Notes: generated by a model from the sequence alone, not told the origin. 32,468 nt of DNA from an uncultured Flavobacteriales bacterium (GCA_937873385.1 CALMYC010000250.1:1-32468), one strand, 5' to 3'. Positions 1 through 7,791 are shown, counted from the first letter of the stretch. Numbers and translations are program-made.

Positions 1-1571
1 AAGTTGCTGAAGGAACCGCTGTACCAGCCGGGCTGATAACCGGGATCCACCAACGCCTTGCCCACCATGTCCTGAAAACGCCCTCCCCAGATCTTTTCCA
101 CTTTGAAGGCGATGGCATAGGGCAGGAACTTCTCGAAGACCTCGGGCGTGAGCGCGGGCGGATTGAAGTGCTGCAGCTGCTTCTCTTCCGCCGCGCCGAG
201 GTACATCTTGAAGCCGAGCAGTTTCGCCCGCAGCGCCTGCTTCTGTTCGCTGGGCCGCTTGATCAAGTATTGGTACAGCAGGAAGAGGATCACGTTGGCC
301 ACCAGGAAGCCGATGGCGTACACGGCGTCGTTGTCCCCCCAATACGAATAATGCAGCACGATGATGGCGATGGAGCACACGAGCACCGTGAGGATGGGGA
401 TCCACCAGAACCGTTTGTTGTTGCCTTTGTTGAGGAAGCCGCCCCACTGGCCGCGCATCGTGAGGCGGAACGCGGTGGCCATGCTTTGCACGCCCGGTGA
501 GTAGGTTCCGTCGATCACATAGTGTTTCTGGCCGGTGCCGAACATGCGGTCCAGCAGTTCTTGTTCCTCCTGCGGCAAACCGGAACCTCCCTTCAACTGT
601 ACGATGGTGTACGTTTCCTTTTTGATCAGGCCCAACAGCACGTTCTCCTTGTGTTCCTCGATCCGGATATGGCCCTTGACGGCCAAACTGATCATCGCCG
701 GGGTGATCTGGTCGTTGTCGTAGCCGCCTTTCATCACCATGGCCACGGATGCCGGTGAAAGACCGCCAGGAGCCTCGAAGAGCGGGATCACGGTGGGCAT
801 GTCCGGGTCACGGCCGAAGCGGAACCAGGTGATGAAGTAGTACAGCAGGAGCAGCGCCGTGATCAGCCCGCCGAACAGGGGCACCGCGTTCTTCTCGAAA
901 AAAGTGGGCGGGGGCGGCTCGGCCACCACGCCTTTCCGGAATCCGACGGCCACGGTAAGGCCTTCGTACGATCCCATGGCGCGCCCTTTGAACTGCACGG
1001 TGTGCGCGTCGATGACGGAATCCGAACAGGCGTTCTCGGTGCTGCCCGCCACCCCGGTATAGCAGGCGGTCTGCTTCACATGCGCATCGGCCGGCAGGTG
1101 GATCCATGCCGCGATGCTGTCGATGGCGAAGTCCCAGCCGTTGCCGTTCACGTTCCAGTAGATCTCGTCGTAGTCCGGGAAGAAGCCCACCTGGCCCTTG
1201 GTGGTGTAGGTGATGCGGTAGGCATGGTCGCCCGGCTCCAAGTAGCTGTCCTTCTCCCCTACATACAGTACGAAGTCGCCGTTCTCCGTTTCGGTGTGGT
1301 AGGGCGAGGAAGTGCCGCCCACCTCCACCTTGCCCAACTGGTACTTCACCCGGTGGCTCCTGCCTTTGTGGTCGGTGAAGTGCATCGGAAGGCGGCGCAC
1401 GATGCCGTGCTTGAACTCCACGCCTTCCGCGTGGATGTTGATCTCCTCGGTCACCGTGAGCTGGCCGTCGGTCGCCACGGTGAGGTCCGTCCGGAAGGAG
1501 TTGATCTTCTCGACCTGCGCGTGGGCGCTGAGCACGCACACAAGCGCCGCCAGCAGCAATGCGCGCCGCAT
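1..1571 (-). CDS. DUF2207 domain membrane protein (3' end outside window)
   Basis: The reading frame opens with ATG at 1571 and stays open to the left edge, giving about 523 residues without a stop, so the C-terminus is missing. The first 19 residues (MRRALLLAALVCVLSAHAQ) look like a signal peptide. An extracytoplasmic beta-rich N-terminal half follows, typical of DUF2207/YciQ-like proteins, with motifs such as EEINIHAEGVEFKHGIVRR and YYDEIYWNVNGNGWDF-like text. Membrane segments lie near residues 225-245, 385-408 and 413-435. The start codon shares one base with the stop codon of lemA (TGATG), so the two genes are almost certainly co-transcribed and translationally coupled. LemA-DUF2207 pairing is common in bacteria. 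The molecular function is unknown; an envelope role is inferred from topology. Family assignment is by recognition, not by search. Confidence 0.85.
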   Translation of the reverse strand, partial: MRRALLLAALVCVLSAHAQVEKINSFRTDLTVATDGQLTVTEEINIHAEGVEFKHGIVRRLPMHFTDHKGRSHRVKYQLGKVEVGGTSSPYHTETENGDFVLYVGEKDSYLEPGDHAYRITYTTKGQVGFFPDYDEIYWNVNGNGWDFAIDSIAAWIHLPADAHVKQTACYTGVAGSTENACSDSVIDAHTVQFKGRAMGSYEGLTVAVGFRKGVVAEPPPPTFFEKNAVPLFGGLITALLLLYYFITWFRFGRDPDMPTVIPLFEAPGGLSPASVAMVMKGGYDNDQITPAMISLAVKGHIRIEEHKENVLLGLIKKETYTIVQLKGGSGLPQEEQELLDRMFGTGQKHYVIDGTYSPGVQSMATAFRLTMRGQWGGFLNKGNNKRFWWIPILTVLVCSIAIIVLHYSYWGDNDAVYAIGFLVANVILFLLYQYLIKRPSEQKQALRAKLLGFKMYLGAAEEKQLQHFNPPALTPEVFEKFLPYAIAFKVEKIWGGRFQDMVGKALVDPGYQPGWYSGSFSN

Positions 1572-2128
1572 CACGCAAACATCACTTGGGGTGCCTGTTT
1601 CTCCGCGGGGCTTTCCAGCTCGAACATCACGGATTTCACGAAGCCGAACAGGTTGGCGATGATGTTGCTGGGGAAGCTCTCAATGAGCGTGTTCTGTTCG
1701 CGCACGTTGCCGTTGTAGTAGCGCCGCGCCTTTTCGATGTCGCCTTCCACATCGCGCAATGTGCCCTGCAGCTCCAGGAAATTCGTGTTCGCCTTCAGGT
1801 CCGGATAACGCTCCGCCACGGCGATCAGGTTCATCAGCGCGCCGCTCAGGTTCTTCTCGGCCGCCTGCTGGCCTTCCACCGAGGTGGCCTGCTGCGCAGC
1901 GGCGCGGGCGCGGGTCACATTCTCAAAGGTCTCCTTCTCATGGGCGGCATAGCCCTTCACGGTCTCCACCAGGTTGGGGATCAGGTCGTAGCGCTTCTTC
2001 AATTGCACGTCGATGCCGCTCCAGGCCTCGGCCACGAGGTTCTTCAGCTTGATCAGCTTGTTGTAGATCGCGATGGCGTAGAACGCCGTGATCAGGATCA
2101 AGGCGAGGATGATGGCGATGAGGACCAT
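1571..2128 (-). CDS. lemA: LemA family protein
   Basis: This 185-residue protein has the standard LemA layout. One N-terminal membrane helix (residues 2-21, rich in I, L and A) is followed by the family signature AWSGIDVQLKKRYDLIPNLV and a long helical cytoplasmic or periplasmic domain (VAERYPDLKAN, QGTLRDVEGDIEKARRYYN). It ends with the usual short variable tail. The start at 2128 places the membrane helix at the extreme N-terminus as in other LemA proteins; longer upstream frames add only non-conserved low-complexity residues. It is the first gene of a two-gene unit with the DUF2207 protein. LemA's biochemical role is not established; membrane association is known for the family. Confidence 0.93.
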   Translation of the reverse strand: MVLIAIILALILITAFYAIAIYNKLIKLKNLVAEAWSGIDVQLKKRYDLIPNLVETVKGYAAHEKETFENVTRARAAAQQATSVEGQQAAEKNLSGALMNLIAVAERYPDLKANTNFLELQGTLRDVEGDIEKARRYYNGNVREQNTLIESFPSNIIANLFGFVKSVMFELESPAEKQAPQVMFA

Positions 2129-2315
2129 GTGGTGGGGTTTTGGTGGAACGGAGGTCGAATGTAGCCGTGATCCGCGGCATTGGTTCCCAGTGGGCCTGCA
2201 AACGGCCCGAACCCTGCCGCCGATGGCGATGCGGGCTTCGTGCCATCCACGCACCAGGATGCGCAACAACTCGGGCGGAGGTACGCACGGGCGGGGCCTG
2301 TGCAATTGAAGCGCC

Positions 2316-2807
2316 CTATGCGCCTAACCGTTCCGCCAGCGCATCCATGCTGTCGCACCAGCCGCCGATATGGCTGTCTCGCGAAGCTTCCGTGGCCAGG
2401 CCTGTCTGGCGGAATTCCATGCGCGTGCGCTCCCTTTCGTCGTGCAGGTCCACGGTGACCAACGTGCGGTGGTGCGCGGGGTTCACGCTGGCCACTTCCT
2501 TTTCCCATTGGTGGGGGAAGGCCAGATGATCGATCGGGCGCACGGCGGTGTAGGTGCCGAATGCCGGAAAGTCCGTGCCGTCAGGGGCGCGCAGCACCAC
2601 GCGCCAATGGCCGCCTTCACGCAGATCGCATTCCGCATTGATGGTGCTGAAGGCCGCGCAACCGAACCAATGCACCAGCATGGCGGGCGTGGTCCAGGCC
2701 CGCCACACCAGTTTGCAGGGCGCGTTGAAGATGCGGGAAATGCGGATCTCGTCGGCAGCCCGTGTGCTGACGTTGTTGCGGGTGCGTTGGGCGGTCCGAT
2801 CATCCAT
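2316..2807 (-). CDS. SRPBCC/AHSA1-type protein
   Basis: The 163-residue product is a single START-like (AHSA1/SRPBCC) domain. Recognisable landmarks are the opening strand with FNAPCKLVWRAWTTPAMLVHWFG, the DLREGGHWRVVLRAPDG turn, and the C-terminal helix GGWCDSMDALAERL that lids the hydrophobic cavity. Such proteins bind small hydrophobic ligands, but the ligand here cannot be read from sequence. A TATTTTCG box lies 7 nt before the ATG, which supports this start and an independent promoter. The gene is transcribed away from the VOC gene at 2872. It is one of eight SRPBCC genes between here and 11570. Confidence 0.88.
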   Translation of the reverse strand: MDDRTAQRTRNNVSTRAADEIRISRIFNAPCKLVWRAWTTPAMLVHWFGCAAFSTINAECDLREGGHWRVVLRAPDGTDFPAFGTYTAVRPIDHLAFPHQWEKEVASVNPAHHRTLVTVDLHDERERTRMEFRQTGLATEASRDSHIGGWCDSMDALAERLGA

Positions 2808-2814
2808 GGTTCAA

Positions 2815-2822
2815 CGAAAATA
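2815..2822 (-). promoter_or_regulatory. Putative -7 box (TATTTTCG)
   Basis: The minus strand reads TATTTTCG, a TTCG variant of the Bacteroidota -7 consensus TAnnTTTG, 7 nt upstream of the ATG at 2807. No convincing -33 TTTG is seen. The predicted transcript would have almost no leader. Confidence 0.4.
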
Positions 2823-2871
2823 AGGGGACTACCTTCACGCATTCATCCTGAGGCGACCAAGACGCGATCCA

Positions 2872-3261
2872 ATGGACGACCTGAACATCCCTTCCGGCCA
2901 CCACCGCATGACCCCGTATTTCCTGGTGAACGATGCCGATGCGTTCATCACCTTCCTCAAGGATGTGTTCGGTGCGCAGGACCGCGAGATGCACCGCGAC
3001 GAAGCGGGCCATGTGCGCCATGCGGAGCTGGCCATTGGCGATGCGGTGCTGATGCTGGGGCAAAGCAGCGAGCAGTGGAAGGCGCAAGGCTCGATGAACT
3101 ACCTGTACGTGGCCGATACCGACGCCACGCACCGCGCATGCCTCGCCGCAGGTTGCACCGAACTCTACCCGCCCAGCGACCATGTCTACGGTGTGCGCGG
3201 ATCGGGGATCACGGATCCGTGGGGCAACATGTGGTGGCTGGCGCAGCGCTCCGTTCAGTGA
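2872..3261 (+). CDS. VOC family (PhnB/glyoxalase-like) protein
   Basis: The 129-residue product matches a PhnB-like single vicinal-oxygen-chelate protein. It has the opening MTPYFLVNDADAFITFLKDV, the AELAIGDAVLMLGQ strand, MNYLYVADTDATHRACLAAG, and the characteristic ending YGVRGSGITDPWGNMWWLAQ. VOC proteins of this type are usually metal-binding lyases, dioxygenases or antibiotic-binding proteins; which one applies here is not evident. It is the only plus-strand gene inside a run of minus-strand genes (1-11931) and is divergent from the SRPBCC gene at 2316-2807, with 64 nt between their starts. Confidence 0.87.
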   Translation: MDDLNIPSGHHRMTPYFLVNDADAFITFLKDVFGAQDREMHRDEAGHVRHAELAIGDAVLMLGQSSEQWKAQGSMNYLYVADTDATHRACLAAGCTELYPPSDHVYGVRGSGITDPWGNMWWLAQRSVQ

Positions 3262-3318
3262 AGCTGTGGTGAAAGCGACCGAAGCGGTGCGCATCGATCG
3301 TTGGGCACCTCTCCCCTC

Positions 3319-3843
3319 TCAGCCCTTTTCCACCTCCGCCTTCAGCGCCGCCAAACCCTTCTCGAAGTCCTTGCCGATGAGCTTGTCCATGTTCATGAAC
3401 AGGCCGAAAACCTTGCCCATGAAGGTATTGGGGCCGTCCATCGACCAACGCACCCGGGTTCCGTCGGGCTGCGATGCAAGCTGAAACCCAGCCAGGCAAT
3501 CCGACTTCCATGGCTTGATGAAACGCAGGTCCACCTTCACGCCACTGCCATCCACCTCCGTGACCTCCATGCTGCCCGCGCCGGCCTTCTTCCGGCCCAC
3601 CCACGCATACTTGGCCCCAACGCCGCTGGATGCACCCGCGTAGCTCCGCTGCATGTCCGGTTCCAGCTTGTCCCAAGGGCTCCAGGCCGCCCACTTGCGG
3701 AAGTCGATGAGGTGCGGAAGGATCTGTTCCGGTGACGCGTTGATCACCGTGCTGCGCTCGTAGTGGACCGTGTTGGGCCTGGTGCTGGCGATGATCAGGA
3801 CCAACGCGATGATGGCGACGATCGCGAAGAGGATGTAGAGCAT
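3319..3843 (-). CDS. SRPBCC family protein with N-terminal membrane anchor
   Basis: This 174-residue protein starts with a hydrophobic helix (LYILFAIVAIIALVLIIAST, residues 2-21). A polyketide-cyclase-like SRPBCC domain follows: YERSTVINASPEQILPHLID, FRKWAAWSPWDKLEPDM, and a long C-terminal helix (MGKVFGLFMNMDKLIGKDF, then EKGLAALKAEVEKG). This sub-type differs from the AHSA1-like neighbours: it has the KWAAWSPW motif and a membrane anchor. The start at 3843 is chosen because the anchor immediately follows; a longer frame extends upstream but would overlap the DoxX gene. It lies 13 nt downstream of the DoxX gene, suggesting one transcript. Confidence 0.87.
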   Translation of the reverse strand: MLYILFAIVAIIALVLIIASTRPNTVHYERSTVINASPEQILPHLIDFRKWAAWSPWDKLEPDMQRSYAGASSGVGAKYAWVGRKKAGAGSMEVTEVDGSGVKVDLRFIKPWKSDCLAGFQLASQPDGTRVRWSMDGPNTFMGKVFGLFMNMDKLIGKDFEKGLAALKAEVEKG

Positions 3844-3856
3844 GGGGTCGGTTGTT

Positions 3857-4246
3857 TCAGTGGTTGATCGCGGTGCGAAATGAAAGCCGATTGCGGTGGA
3901 GCCAGTACGCCCAGACCAGCACACCGATGAACAGGAACATCGGTGCCCAGCCTGAGACGGGATCGCCAACAGCGATGAAGGAGAGCACTGCCGTGCAGAG
4001 GTCGATGAAGAAGCCGAAATAGGCCCAGTCCTTCACGCGGGCCGGCACGAACGGCAGCAGGATGGCGATGGCCCCGAGGATCTTCATCACCGAGATCCAT
4101 TGGATGAAGTAGTTCGGATAGCCCAGGTGGTCATGCATCAGGGCCACGGCCTTGGCTTCCAGCAACAGCCCACCGGAGCTGGAGAAGAGCATGAAGGCGC
4201 TAAAGAGCGCAGTGACGACCCAGTAGGTGATGTTGGTGCGTTTCAT
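3857..4246 (-). CDS. DoxX family membrane protein
   Basis: The 129-residue product is a four-helix integral membrane protein of the DoxX-like type. Helices lie near residues 8-30, 45-66, 72-92 and 98-116. DoxX-like text includes WISVMKILGAIAILLPF and VKDWAYFGFFIDLCTAVLSF. The start ATG at 4246 overlaps the stop of the upstream SRPBCC gene (ATGA), indicating translational coupling. Small DoxX-like proteins often neighbour AHSA1/SRPBCC genes in Bacteroidota; the physiological role is not known. Family assignment is good; any redox role is only inferred from distant relatives. Confidence 0.85.
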   Translation of the reverse strand: MKRTNITYWVVTALFSAFMLFSSSGGLLLEAKAVALMHDHLGYPNYFIQWISVMKILGAIAILLPFVPARVKDWAYFGFFIDLCTAVLSFIAVGDPVSGWAPMFLFIGVLVWAYWLHRNRLSFRTAINH

Positions 4247-4749
4247 GGCCGGCGCGGGAAATTTCCCGCCCGTACGGGATTTTCGCCGATGTGCGGAATT
4301 CCGCTCCCGTTCAATTCCTTTTCCAGCTTGTCCATGTTCTCCGCGTTCGCCTTGGCGATGAATGCGCGGACCGGTGCCAGTTCCTCCGGCGTGTTGAAGC
4401 GCATGGTCCAATCGATGCGCGTGGAGCCTTCCACTTCGGTGAATGTCACCATCGCCTTGTAGAAGTGCATCTCCTTCAGGTGGTCGAATTCCAGGTAGCC
4501 CGGCGGCTCGATGCGCCGGAAGAGGCAGGTGTTGTGGAAGTCATGGCCGTCCGGCCCGTGCATGGTGAATTCCCAGATGCCGTCGGGTTTCAGTTCGAAA
4601 CGGTGGAAGGTGTTGGTGAAGCCGTTCGGCCCCCACCAGCGTGCAAGCTGCTCCGGCTCAGTCCATGCGGCGAAGACGCGCTCGCGCGGGGCGGCGATGG
4701 TACTCGAGGTGCGCACTTCGCGGCCATCGTTTTTCAAGGTATCCATCAT
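4243..4749 (-). CDS. SRPBCC/AHSA1-type protein
   Basis: A 168-residue START-like protein with the AHSA1 hallmarks SSTIAAPRERVFAAWTEPEQ, LARWWGPNGFTNTFHRFELK and WEFTMHGPDGHDFHN, and the late helix FIAKANAENMDKLEKELN. I chose ATG 4749 because it lies 11 nt after the stop of the upstream DUF1801 gene; a start at 4782 would add 11 residues and overlap that gene. The last ten residues (NPVRAGNFPRRP) are encoded by a REP-like palindromic repeat (4254-4269), so the C-terminus appears to have been extended by a repeat insertion. The stop overlaps the DoxX start by ATGA. Confidence 0.88.
   Translation of the reverse strand: MMDTLKNDGREVRTSSTIAAPRERVFAAWTEPEQLARWWGPNGFTNTFHRFELKPDGIWEFTMHGPDGHDFHNTCLFRRIEPPGYLEFDHLKEMHFYKAMVTFTEVEGSTRIDWTMRFNTPEELAPVRAFIAKANAENMDKLEKELNGSGIPHIGENPVRAGNFPRRP
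4254..4269. repeat. 16-bp perfect palindrome, REP-like
   Basis: GCGGGAAATTTCCCGC reads the same on both strands. It sits over the 3' end of the SRPBCC gene and 8 nt before the DoxX start. Related A/T-centred or hairpin units lie at 10513-10533 and 11071-11105, each followed by a CGCCCTTAC-like tail, so it is probably a member of a dispersed intergenic repeat family. Confidence 0.55.
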
Positions 4750-4759
4750 TTGTGTGTTG

Positions 4760-5179
4760 TCAATGCTGCGCTTCAGCGCCATGCCGTATCGCGGTTTCGA
4801 GCGTCTCCTCGTGGATGTCCTTCAACGCCTTGAACTTGATGCAATAGCCGGTGATGCTGGCCTTGCCGAGCTTATCGCCGTATGTCTTGGCCAGGTAGGT
4901 CTTGTCTTCGAGGCCCATGATGTACACGGAGATCCCGCCCGTGTTCGCGCTAAGGCCGATGCGGTAGAACTCCTTGGTCGTTCCGCCGGCGTACTTCAAT
5001 TGCCGGGTGCCATATCCAATGTTCGGATTCGAGACCACCTTGCCTTCGGGGTTTTTCCCGTCCAGGAACCACAGTTTGCAGTTGGGCATGGTCCGCAGGA
5101 TGGTGCGATGCAATGCGTGCAGGTCGCTGCGCTTGGGTTCCGGCTGGCTGTTGATGTAGGCTTCGGCCTGTTGCTGCAC
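4760..5179 (-). CDS. DUF1801 domain protein
   Basis: The conserved part runs from about QQQAEAYINSQPEPKRSDLH through CKLWFLDGKNPEGKVVSNPN, IGYGTRQLKYAGGTTKEFYR and GLSANTGGISVYIMGLEDKT to YCIKFKALKDI, about 139 residues. This matches DUF1801 proteins of unknown function. The frame is open further upstream (ATG at 5284 and 5386), but those residues are translated from the short TGTGCGRCACCCTTCGGGGTC-like repeats at 5208-5368 and are not expected in the protein. I therefore chose GTG at 5179, which gives the usual family length; this start is uncertain. The next gene starts 10 nt after the stop. Two DUF1801 genes occur in this cluster (see 6527). Confidence 0.75.
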   Translation of the reverse strand: MQQQAEAYINSQPEPKRSDLHALHRTILRTMPNCKLWFLDGKNPEGKVVSNPNIGYGTRQLKYAGGTTKEFYRIGLSANTGGISVYIMGLEDKTYLAKTYGDKLGKASITGYCIKFKALKDIHEETLETAIRHGAEAQH

Positions 5180-5207
5180 GTTTATTGGCAGTTTGGAATT
5201 TGGGGTT

Positions 5208-5368
5208 TGTGCGGCACCCTTCGGGGTCGGACTTCGCTTGACGTTGGAAGTGCAACGTTGTGTGAACCCGTTGGGGTCGATCATTGGAACGTTTGAGGTG
5301 ACCCCGAAGGGCGTCACACAGCGTAGCATAAATTTCCCGTAGTAACCGACCCCGAAAGGTGTCGCACA
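5208..5368. repeat. Cluster of four short intergenic repeats
   Basis: A ~21-23-bp unit occurs at 5208-5230 (TGTGCGGCACCCTTCGGGGT...), in degenerate form at 5260-5279 in the same orientation, and inverted at 5299-5320 and 5346-5368. The 5208 and 5346 copies are inverted relative to each other with 21 of 23 positions matching. The block lies between the YdeI-like gene and the DUF1801 gene and can fold into hairpins. Units like this are, from experience, frequent in Bacteroidota intergenic DNA; the copy number elsewhere in this genome cannot be seen. Confidence 0.7.
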
Positions 5369-5422
5369 GCAGATGGCCTTCAGCATTGGGGATATGATGC
5401 ATTTGCCTGGTGCGGTGATGGT

Positions 5423-6007
5423 TCAATGGAACGTTTCACCGCGCTCCATCATGCCGACAAAGAGCGCAAGGCGTTTGGCGCGCGTTTCCTCTTTCTTGGC
5501 CGTGTGCAGCCGGTGCAGGAACGCATAGCGATTGCTGCCCTTGAGCGTGGCGAAGAATTCGCGGGCCTTTTTGTTCTTCTTCAGTGCGGCCTCCAGATCG
5601 GGAGGCACGGTGATGGTGCTGGCCGGTGCGTAGGCCTTGTCCCATTGGCCGTTGGCCTTGGCGCGTTCCACGGCGGCGATGCCTTCGGGCCGCATCAGCT
5701 TGGCCTTCATCAACGCTTGCACGGACTTCCTGTTGATCTCGCTCCAGATGCTGCGCGGGCCGCGCGGGCAATAGCGCTGCAGGAAGGTCTTGTCGTCGTT
5801 CCCTTTGCGGATGGCATCGATCCAGCCGTGGCACAGGGCCACTTCCAGCGCTTCGGGGCAGGTGATGGACCGGATGCCGCTGCCCTTCTTGCCCACGCGG
5901 ATGTACACGCCCTTGGAGGTTGCGTGGTGCTTGGTGAGCCAGGCATCCCATTGCTGGGCGGTCTCAAAGGTGATGATGGGCTGGTCGTCGGTGGCGTTGG
6001 TGCTCAT
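5423..6007 (-). CDS. YdeI/OmpD-associated (OmdA) family protein
   Basis: The 194-residue protein fits the YdeI/OmdA family. The N-terminal part has FETAQQWDAWLTKHHATSKG, the HGWIDAIRKGNDDKTFLQRY segment and the CPRGPRSIWSEINRKSVQAL motif. The C-terminal OmdA-like part has VPPDLEAALKKNKKAREFFA, LKGSNRYAFLHRLHTAKKEE and TRAKRLALFVGMMERGE. E. coli YdeI has been linked to peptide and stress resistance, but a precise biochemical function is not known. It is separated from its downstream neighbour by the repeat cluster at 5208-5368 and from its upstream neighbour by an inverted repeat at 6052-6148, so it may be transcribed alone. Confidence 0.88.
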   Translation of the reverse strand: MSTNATDDQPIITFETAQQWDAWLTKHHATSKGVYIRVGKKGSGIRSITCPEALEVALCHGWIDAIRKGNDDKTFLQRYCPRGPRSIWSEINRKSVQALMKAKLMRPEGIAAVERAKANGQWDKAYAPASTITVPPDLEAALKKNKKAREFFATLKGSNRYAFLHRLHTAKKEETRAKRLALFVGMMERGETFH

Positions 6008-6051
6008 TGCTCTTCAGGTTGCGCACAAGGTCGCGGATTCTGATTCACCAG

Positions 6052-6148
6052 AGCGGCACAGAGGACACAGGGGAATATCCTCAAATCCACAGTCGCGTCC
6101 ATGCGGGAATTGCCATTTCGGTGGGTTCTCCGTGGCCTCTGTGCCGCT
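6052..6148. repeat. Inverted repeat, 13-bp perfect arms
   Basis: AGCGGCACAGAGG at 6052-6064 is repeated in inverse at 6136-6148. Partial matching continues inward for about 8 bp, with about 71 bp between the arms. The unit fills the gap between the DUF2200 and YdeI-like genes. It resembles a small dispersed intergenic repeat rather than a terminator, because the loop is long and no T-run follows. Confidence 0.65.
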
Positions 6149-6163
6149 GCGGTGGTGTATTCC

Positions 6164-6523
6164 TCATTTCCGCAGGATCTTCTCCATTGCCCTTCCCTTG
6201 GCCAGTTCATCCACCAGCTTGTCCATGCGGCGGATGTCCTGCATCAGCGGATCGCCGATCGCCTCGATCCGCACCCCGCAGATCAACCCCGTGACCTGGG
6301 CGGCGTTCGGGTGCATGCTCGGGGCTTCGGCGAAGAAGGTCTTCAGGTCGCTGTTTGCCTGGATGTGCTTTTGCAACCCTTGCGCGTCGTATCCAGTGAG
6401 CCAGCAGAGCACCTCATCCAGTTCGGCCTTGGTGCGGCCTTTCTTCTCCGCCTTCTGCACGTACAGCGGGTAGATGGAAGCGAACGTGTAGGCGAATACG
6501 CGGGCATTTCCCTTCGGATCCAT
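6164..6523 (-). CDS. DUF2200 family protein
   Basis: The 119-residue product is full length for DUF2200. Conserved stretches are FAYTFASIYPLYVQKAEKKG, RTKAELDEVLCWLTGYDAQG, LKTFFAEAPSMHPNAAQVTG, LICGVRIEAIGDPLMQDIRR and the end MDKLVDELAKGRAMEKILRK. It is a soluble helical protein of unknown function. The start lies 3 nt after the stop of the upstream DUF1801 gene, so the two belong to one transcript that probably also includes the KilA-N gene. Confidence 0.88.
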   Translation of the reverse strand: MDPKGNARVFAYTFASIYPLYVQKAEKKGRTKAELDEVLCWLTGYDAQGLQKHIQANSDLKTFFAEAPSMHPNAAQVTGLICGVRIEAIGDPLMQDIRRMDKLVDELAKGRAMEKILRK

Positions 6524-6526
6524 GGG

Positions 6527-6949
6527 TCAACTTTTTGTGGGGCGATCCTTCACGGGTTTGTGTGTTGTGTTCTTCACGCGCTTCACCGGCCACCGCACCT
6601 CGATCTCCGCTCGCTTCGCCTGCACGATATCCTTTACAAGCGCCGCAGGCAACGGCTTCCCAGGCGTGAATTGGATGGTGCCCTTGCTGACGGTGAAGTC
6701 CTTCAACCTCTCCTTGAAGCCCGCCGGCACCGCGCCGTACAGCGCGCAATGGTTCTTCGCCGCGCCCATGTATACCAGCGGATGGCCGTTGTACTTGAAG
6801 GCGGGCAGGCCATAGCCGAAGTGCTCCTGACAACCGGGCACCGCCGCGATGATCTGCTTGCGGAGGGTCTGCAGGGCTTTGCGCTGGTCGGCTGACAAAG
6901 CCGCCAGGTAGTCGCCCGTTGTGGTCGGTTTTTGGGGGAGGTCGCGCAT
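6527..6949 (-). CDS. DUF1801 protein, iron-chaperone-like
   Basis: A 140-residue single-domain protein with the DUF1801/YdhG-like pattern: DYLAALSADQRKALQTLRKQ, IIAAVPGCQEHFGYGLPAFK, YNGHPLVYMGAAKNHCALYG, and a KGTIQFTPGKPLPAALVKDI ending followed by a basic tail. This sub-family is related in fold to frataxin-like/Fur-regulated iron chaperones, but iron binding is not demonstrated by the sequence. It sits 8 nt after the KilA-N gene and 3 nt before DUF2200. Confidence 0.85.
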   Translation of the reverse strand: MRDLPQKPTTTGDYLAALSADQRKALQTLRKQIIAAVPGCQEHFGYGLPAFKYNGHPLVYMGAAKNHCALYGAVPAGFKERLKDFTVSKGTIQFTPGKPLPAALVKDIVQAKRAEIEVRWPVKRVKNTTHKPVKDRPTKS

Positions 6950-6957
6950 GGTGTGGG

Positions 6958-7791
6958 CTATGGCTTGTTCGCTTTTTCCAATAGGGACGCTGCTCCTGCC
7001 GTCAACGTGGTCATTTGCCGGATCGCGATCGCGTTGAGCTTGGTCAATCGTTCCCCTTGCGCGAGCCCCATGTGGATGAACTCCGCGTTCATGCTTTCCA
7101 GGTTCGCCAGCACGAGCAACTGCTCAATGGAGGCGTGGTCGCGCACGTTCCCATCCAATTTCGGGTTGGCCGCCCGCCATTGCCGGGCCGAAATGCCGAA
7201 CATGGCCACATTCAATACATCCGCTTCGTTGGCGTAGGTGATCGCGGCCTGCGCAGCGGTGATCTCCGGCGGCACCAAGTGTTCCTTGATCGCGTCAGTG
7301 TGGATGCGGTAGTTGATCTTGGAAAGCGTCCGGTTCAGGTTCCAAGCCAAGGACGATCGCCGGCCTTCATCATCCTTGAGGCGTTGGAACTCCTTTATCA
7401 GGTACAACTTGAACTCGACCGAAACCCAGGCAGCGAATTCGAATGCGATGTCCTTATGTGCAAATGTCCCGCCATAGCGGCCAGCGGAGGATCGGAGGCC
7501 GATGGCCCCGGTCGGCTCTATCCATTTCTTGGCGGTCAACACAAAACTGTTCAGCCCGGCTTGTTTTCTAATCCCGTCGAATTCGACGGGATTAAAAGCC
7601 GGGTTGTTCAATCGCTCCCACACACCAAGAAACTCGATCGTATTTCGGTTTCTCAGCCAGTTCTTCACTACATCGTCCGGGTGGTCGGCGTTCTTGAATC
7701 GTGCGATATCCGTCAGACTGATGAAATCCTGGCCAGCATCAGGACGAACGCTGATGATGGCGCCTTGTACATTGATCGTTGCTTGTTTCAT
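6958..7791 (-). CDS. KilA-N domain protein
   Basis: The 277-residue product has an N-terminal KilA-N domain (about residues 10-130). Motifs include FISLTDIARFKNADHPDDVV, NWLRNRNTIEFLGVWERLNN, SFVLTAKKWIEPTGAIGLRS, and the diagnostic AGRYGGTFAHKDIAFEFAAW followed by VSVEFKLYLIKEFQRL. The second half is helical, with no recognised domain. KilA-N is a DNA-binding domain originally seen in phage and large DNA viruses, but many Bacteroidota carry stand-alone chromosomal copies. No phage genes surround it. It heads a three-gene unit (KilA-N, DUF1801, DUF2200). A 7-bp inverted repeat 22 nt upstream of the start (7814-7839) could be its operator or a terminator for the upstream unit. Confidence 0.9.
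   Translation of the reverse strand: MKQATINVQGAIISVRPDAGQDFISLTDIARFKNADHPDDVVKNWLRNRNTIEFLGVWERLNNPAFNPVEFDGIRKQAGLNSFVLTAKKWIEPTGAIGLRSSAGRYGGTFAHKDIAFEFAAWVSVEFKLYLIKEFQRLKDDEGRRSSLAWNLNRTLSKINYRIHTDAIKEHLVPPEITAAQAAITYANEADVLNVAMFGISARQWRAANPKLDGNVRDHASIEQLLVLANLESMNAEFIHMGLAQGERLTKLNAIAIRQMTTLTAGAASLLEKANKP

Noticed and set aside
808-1578. Open frame of 256 codons on the minus strand
   Set aside because: Arginine-rich, low-complexity translation out of frame with the DUF2207 gene, which has a signal peptide, membrane segments and a coupled start.
5180-5386. N-terminal extension of the DUF1801 gene to 5386
   Set aside because: The added residues are translated from intergenic repeats and are not part of the family.
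6958-7791. Prophage remnant suggested by KilA-N
   Set aside because: No integrase, structural or lysis genes nearby; stand-alone KilA-N genes are common in Bacteroidota chromosomes.
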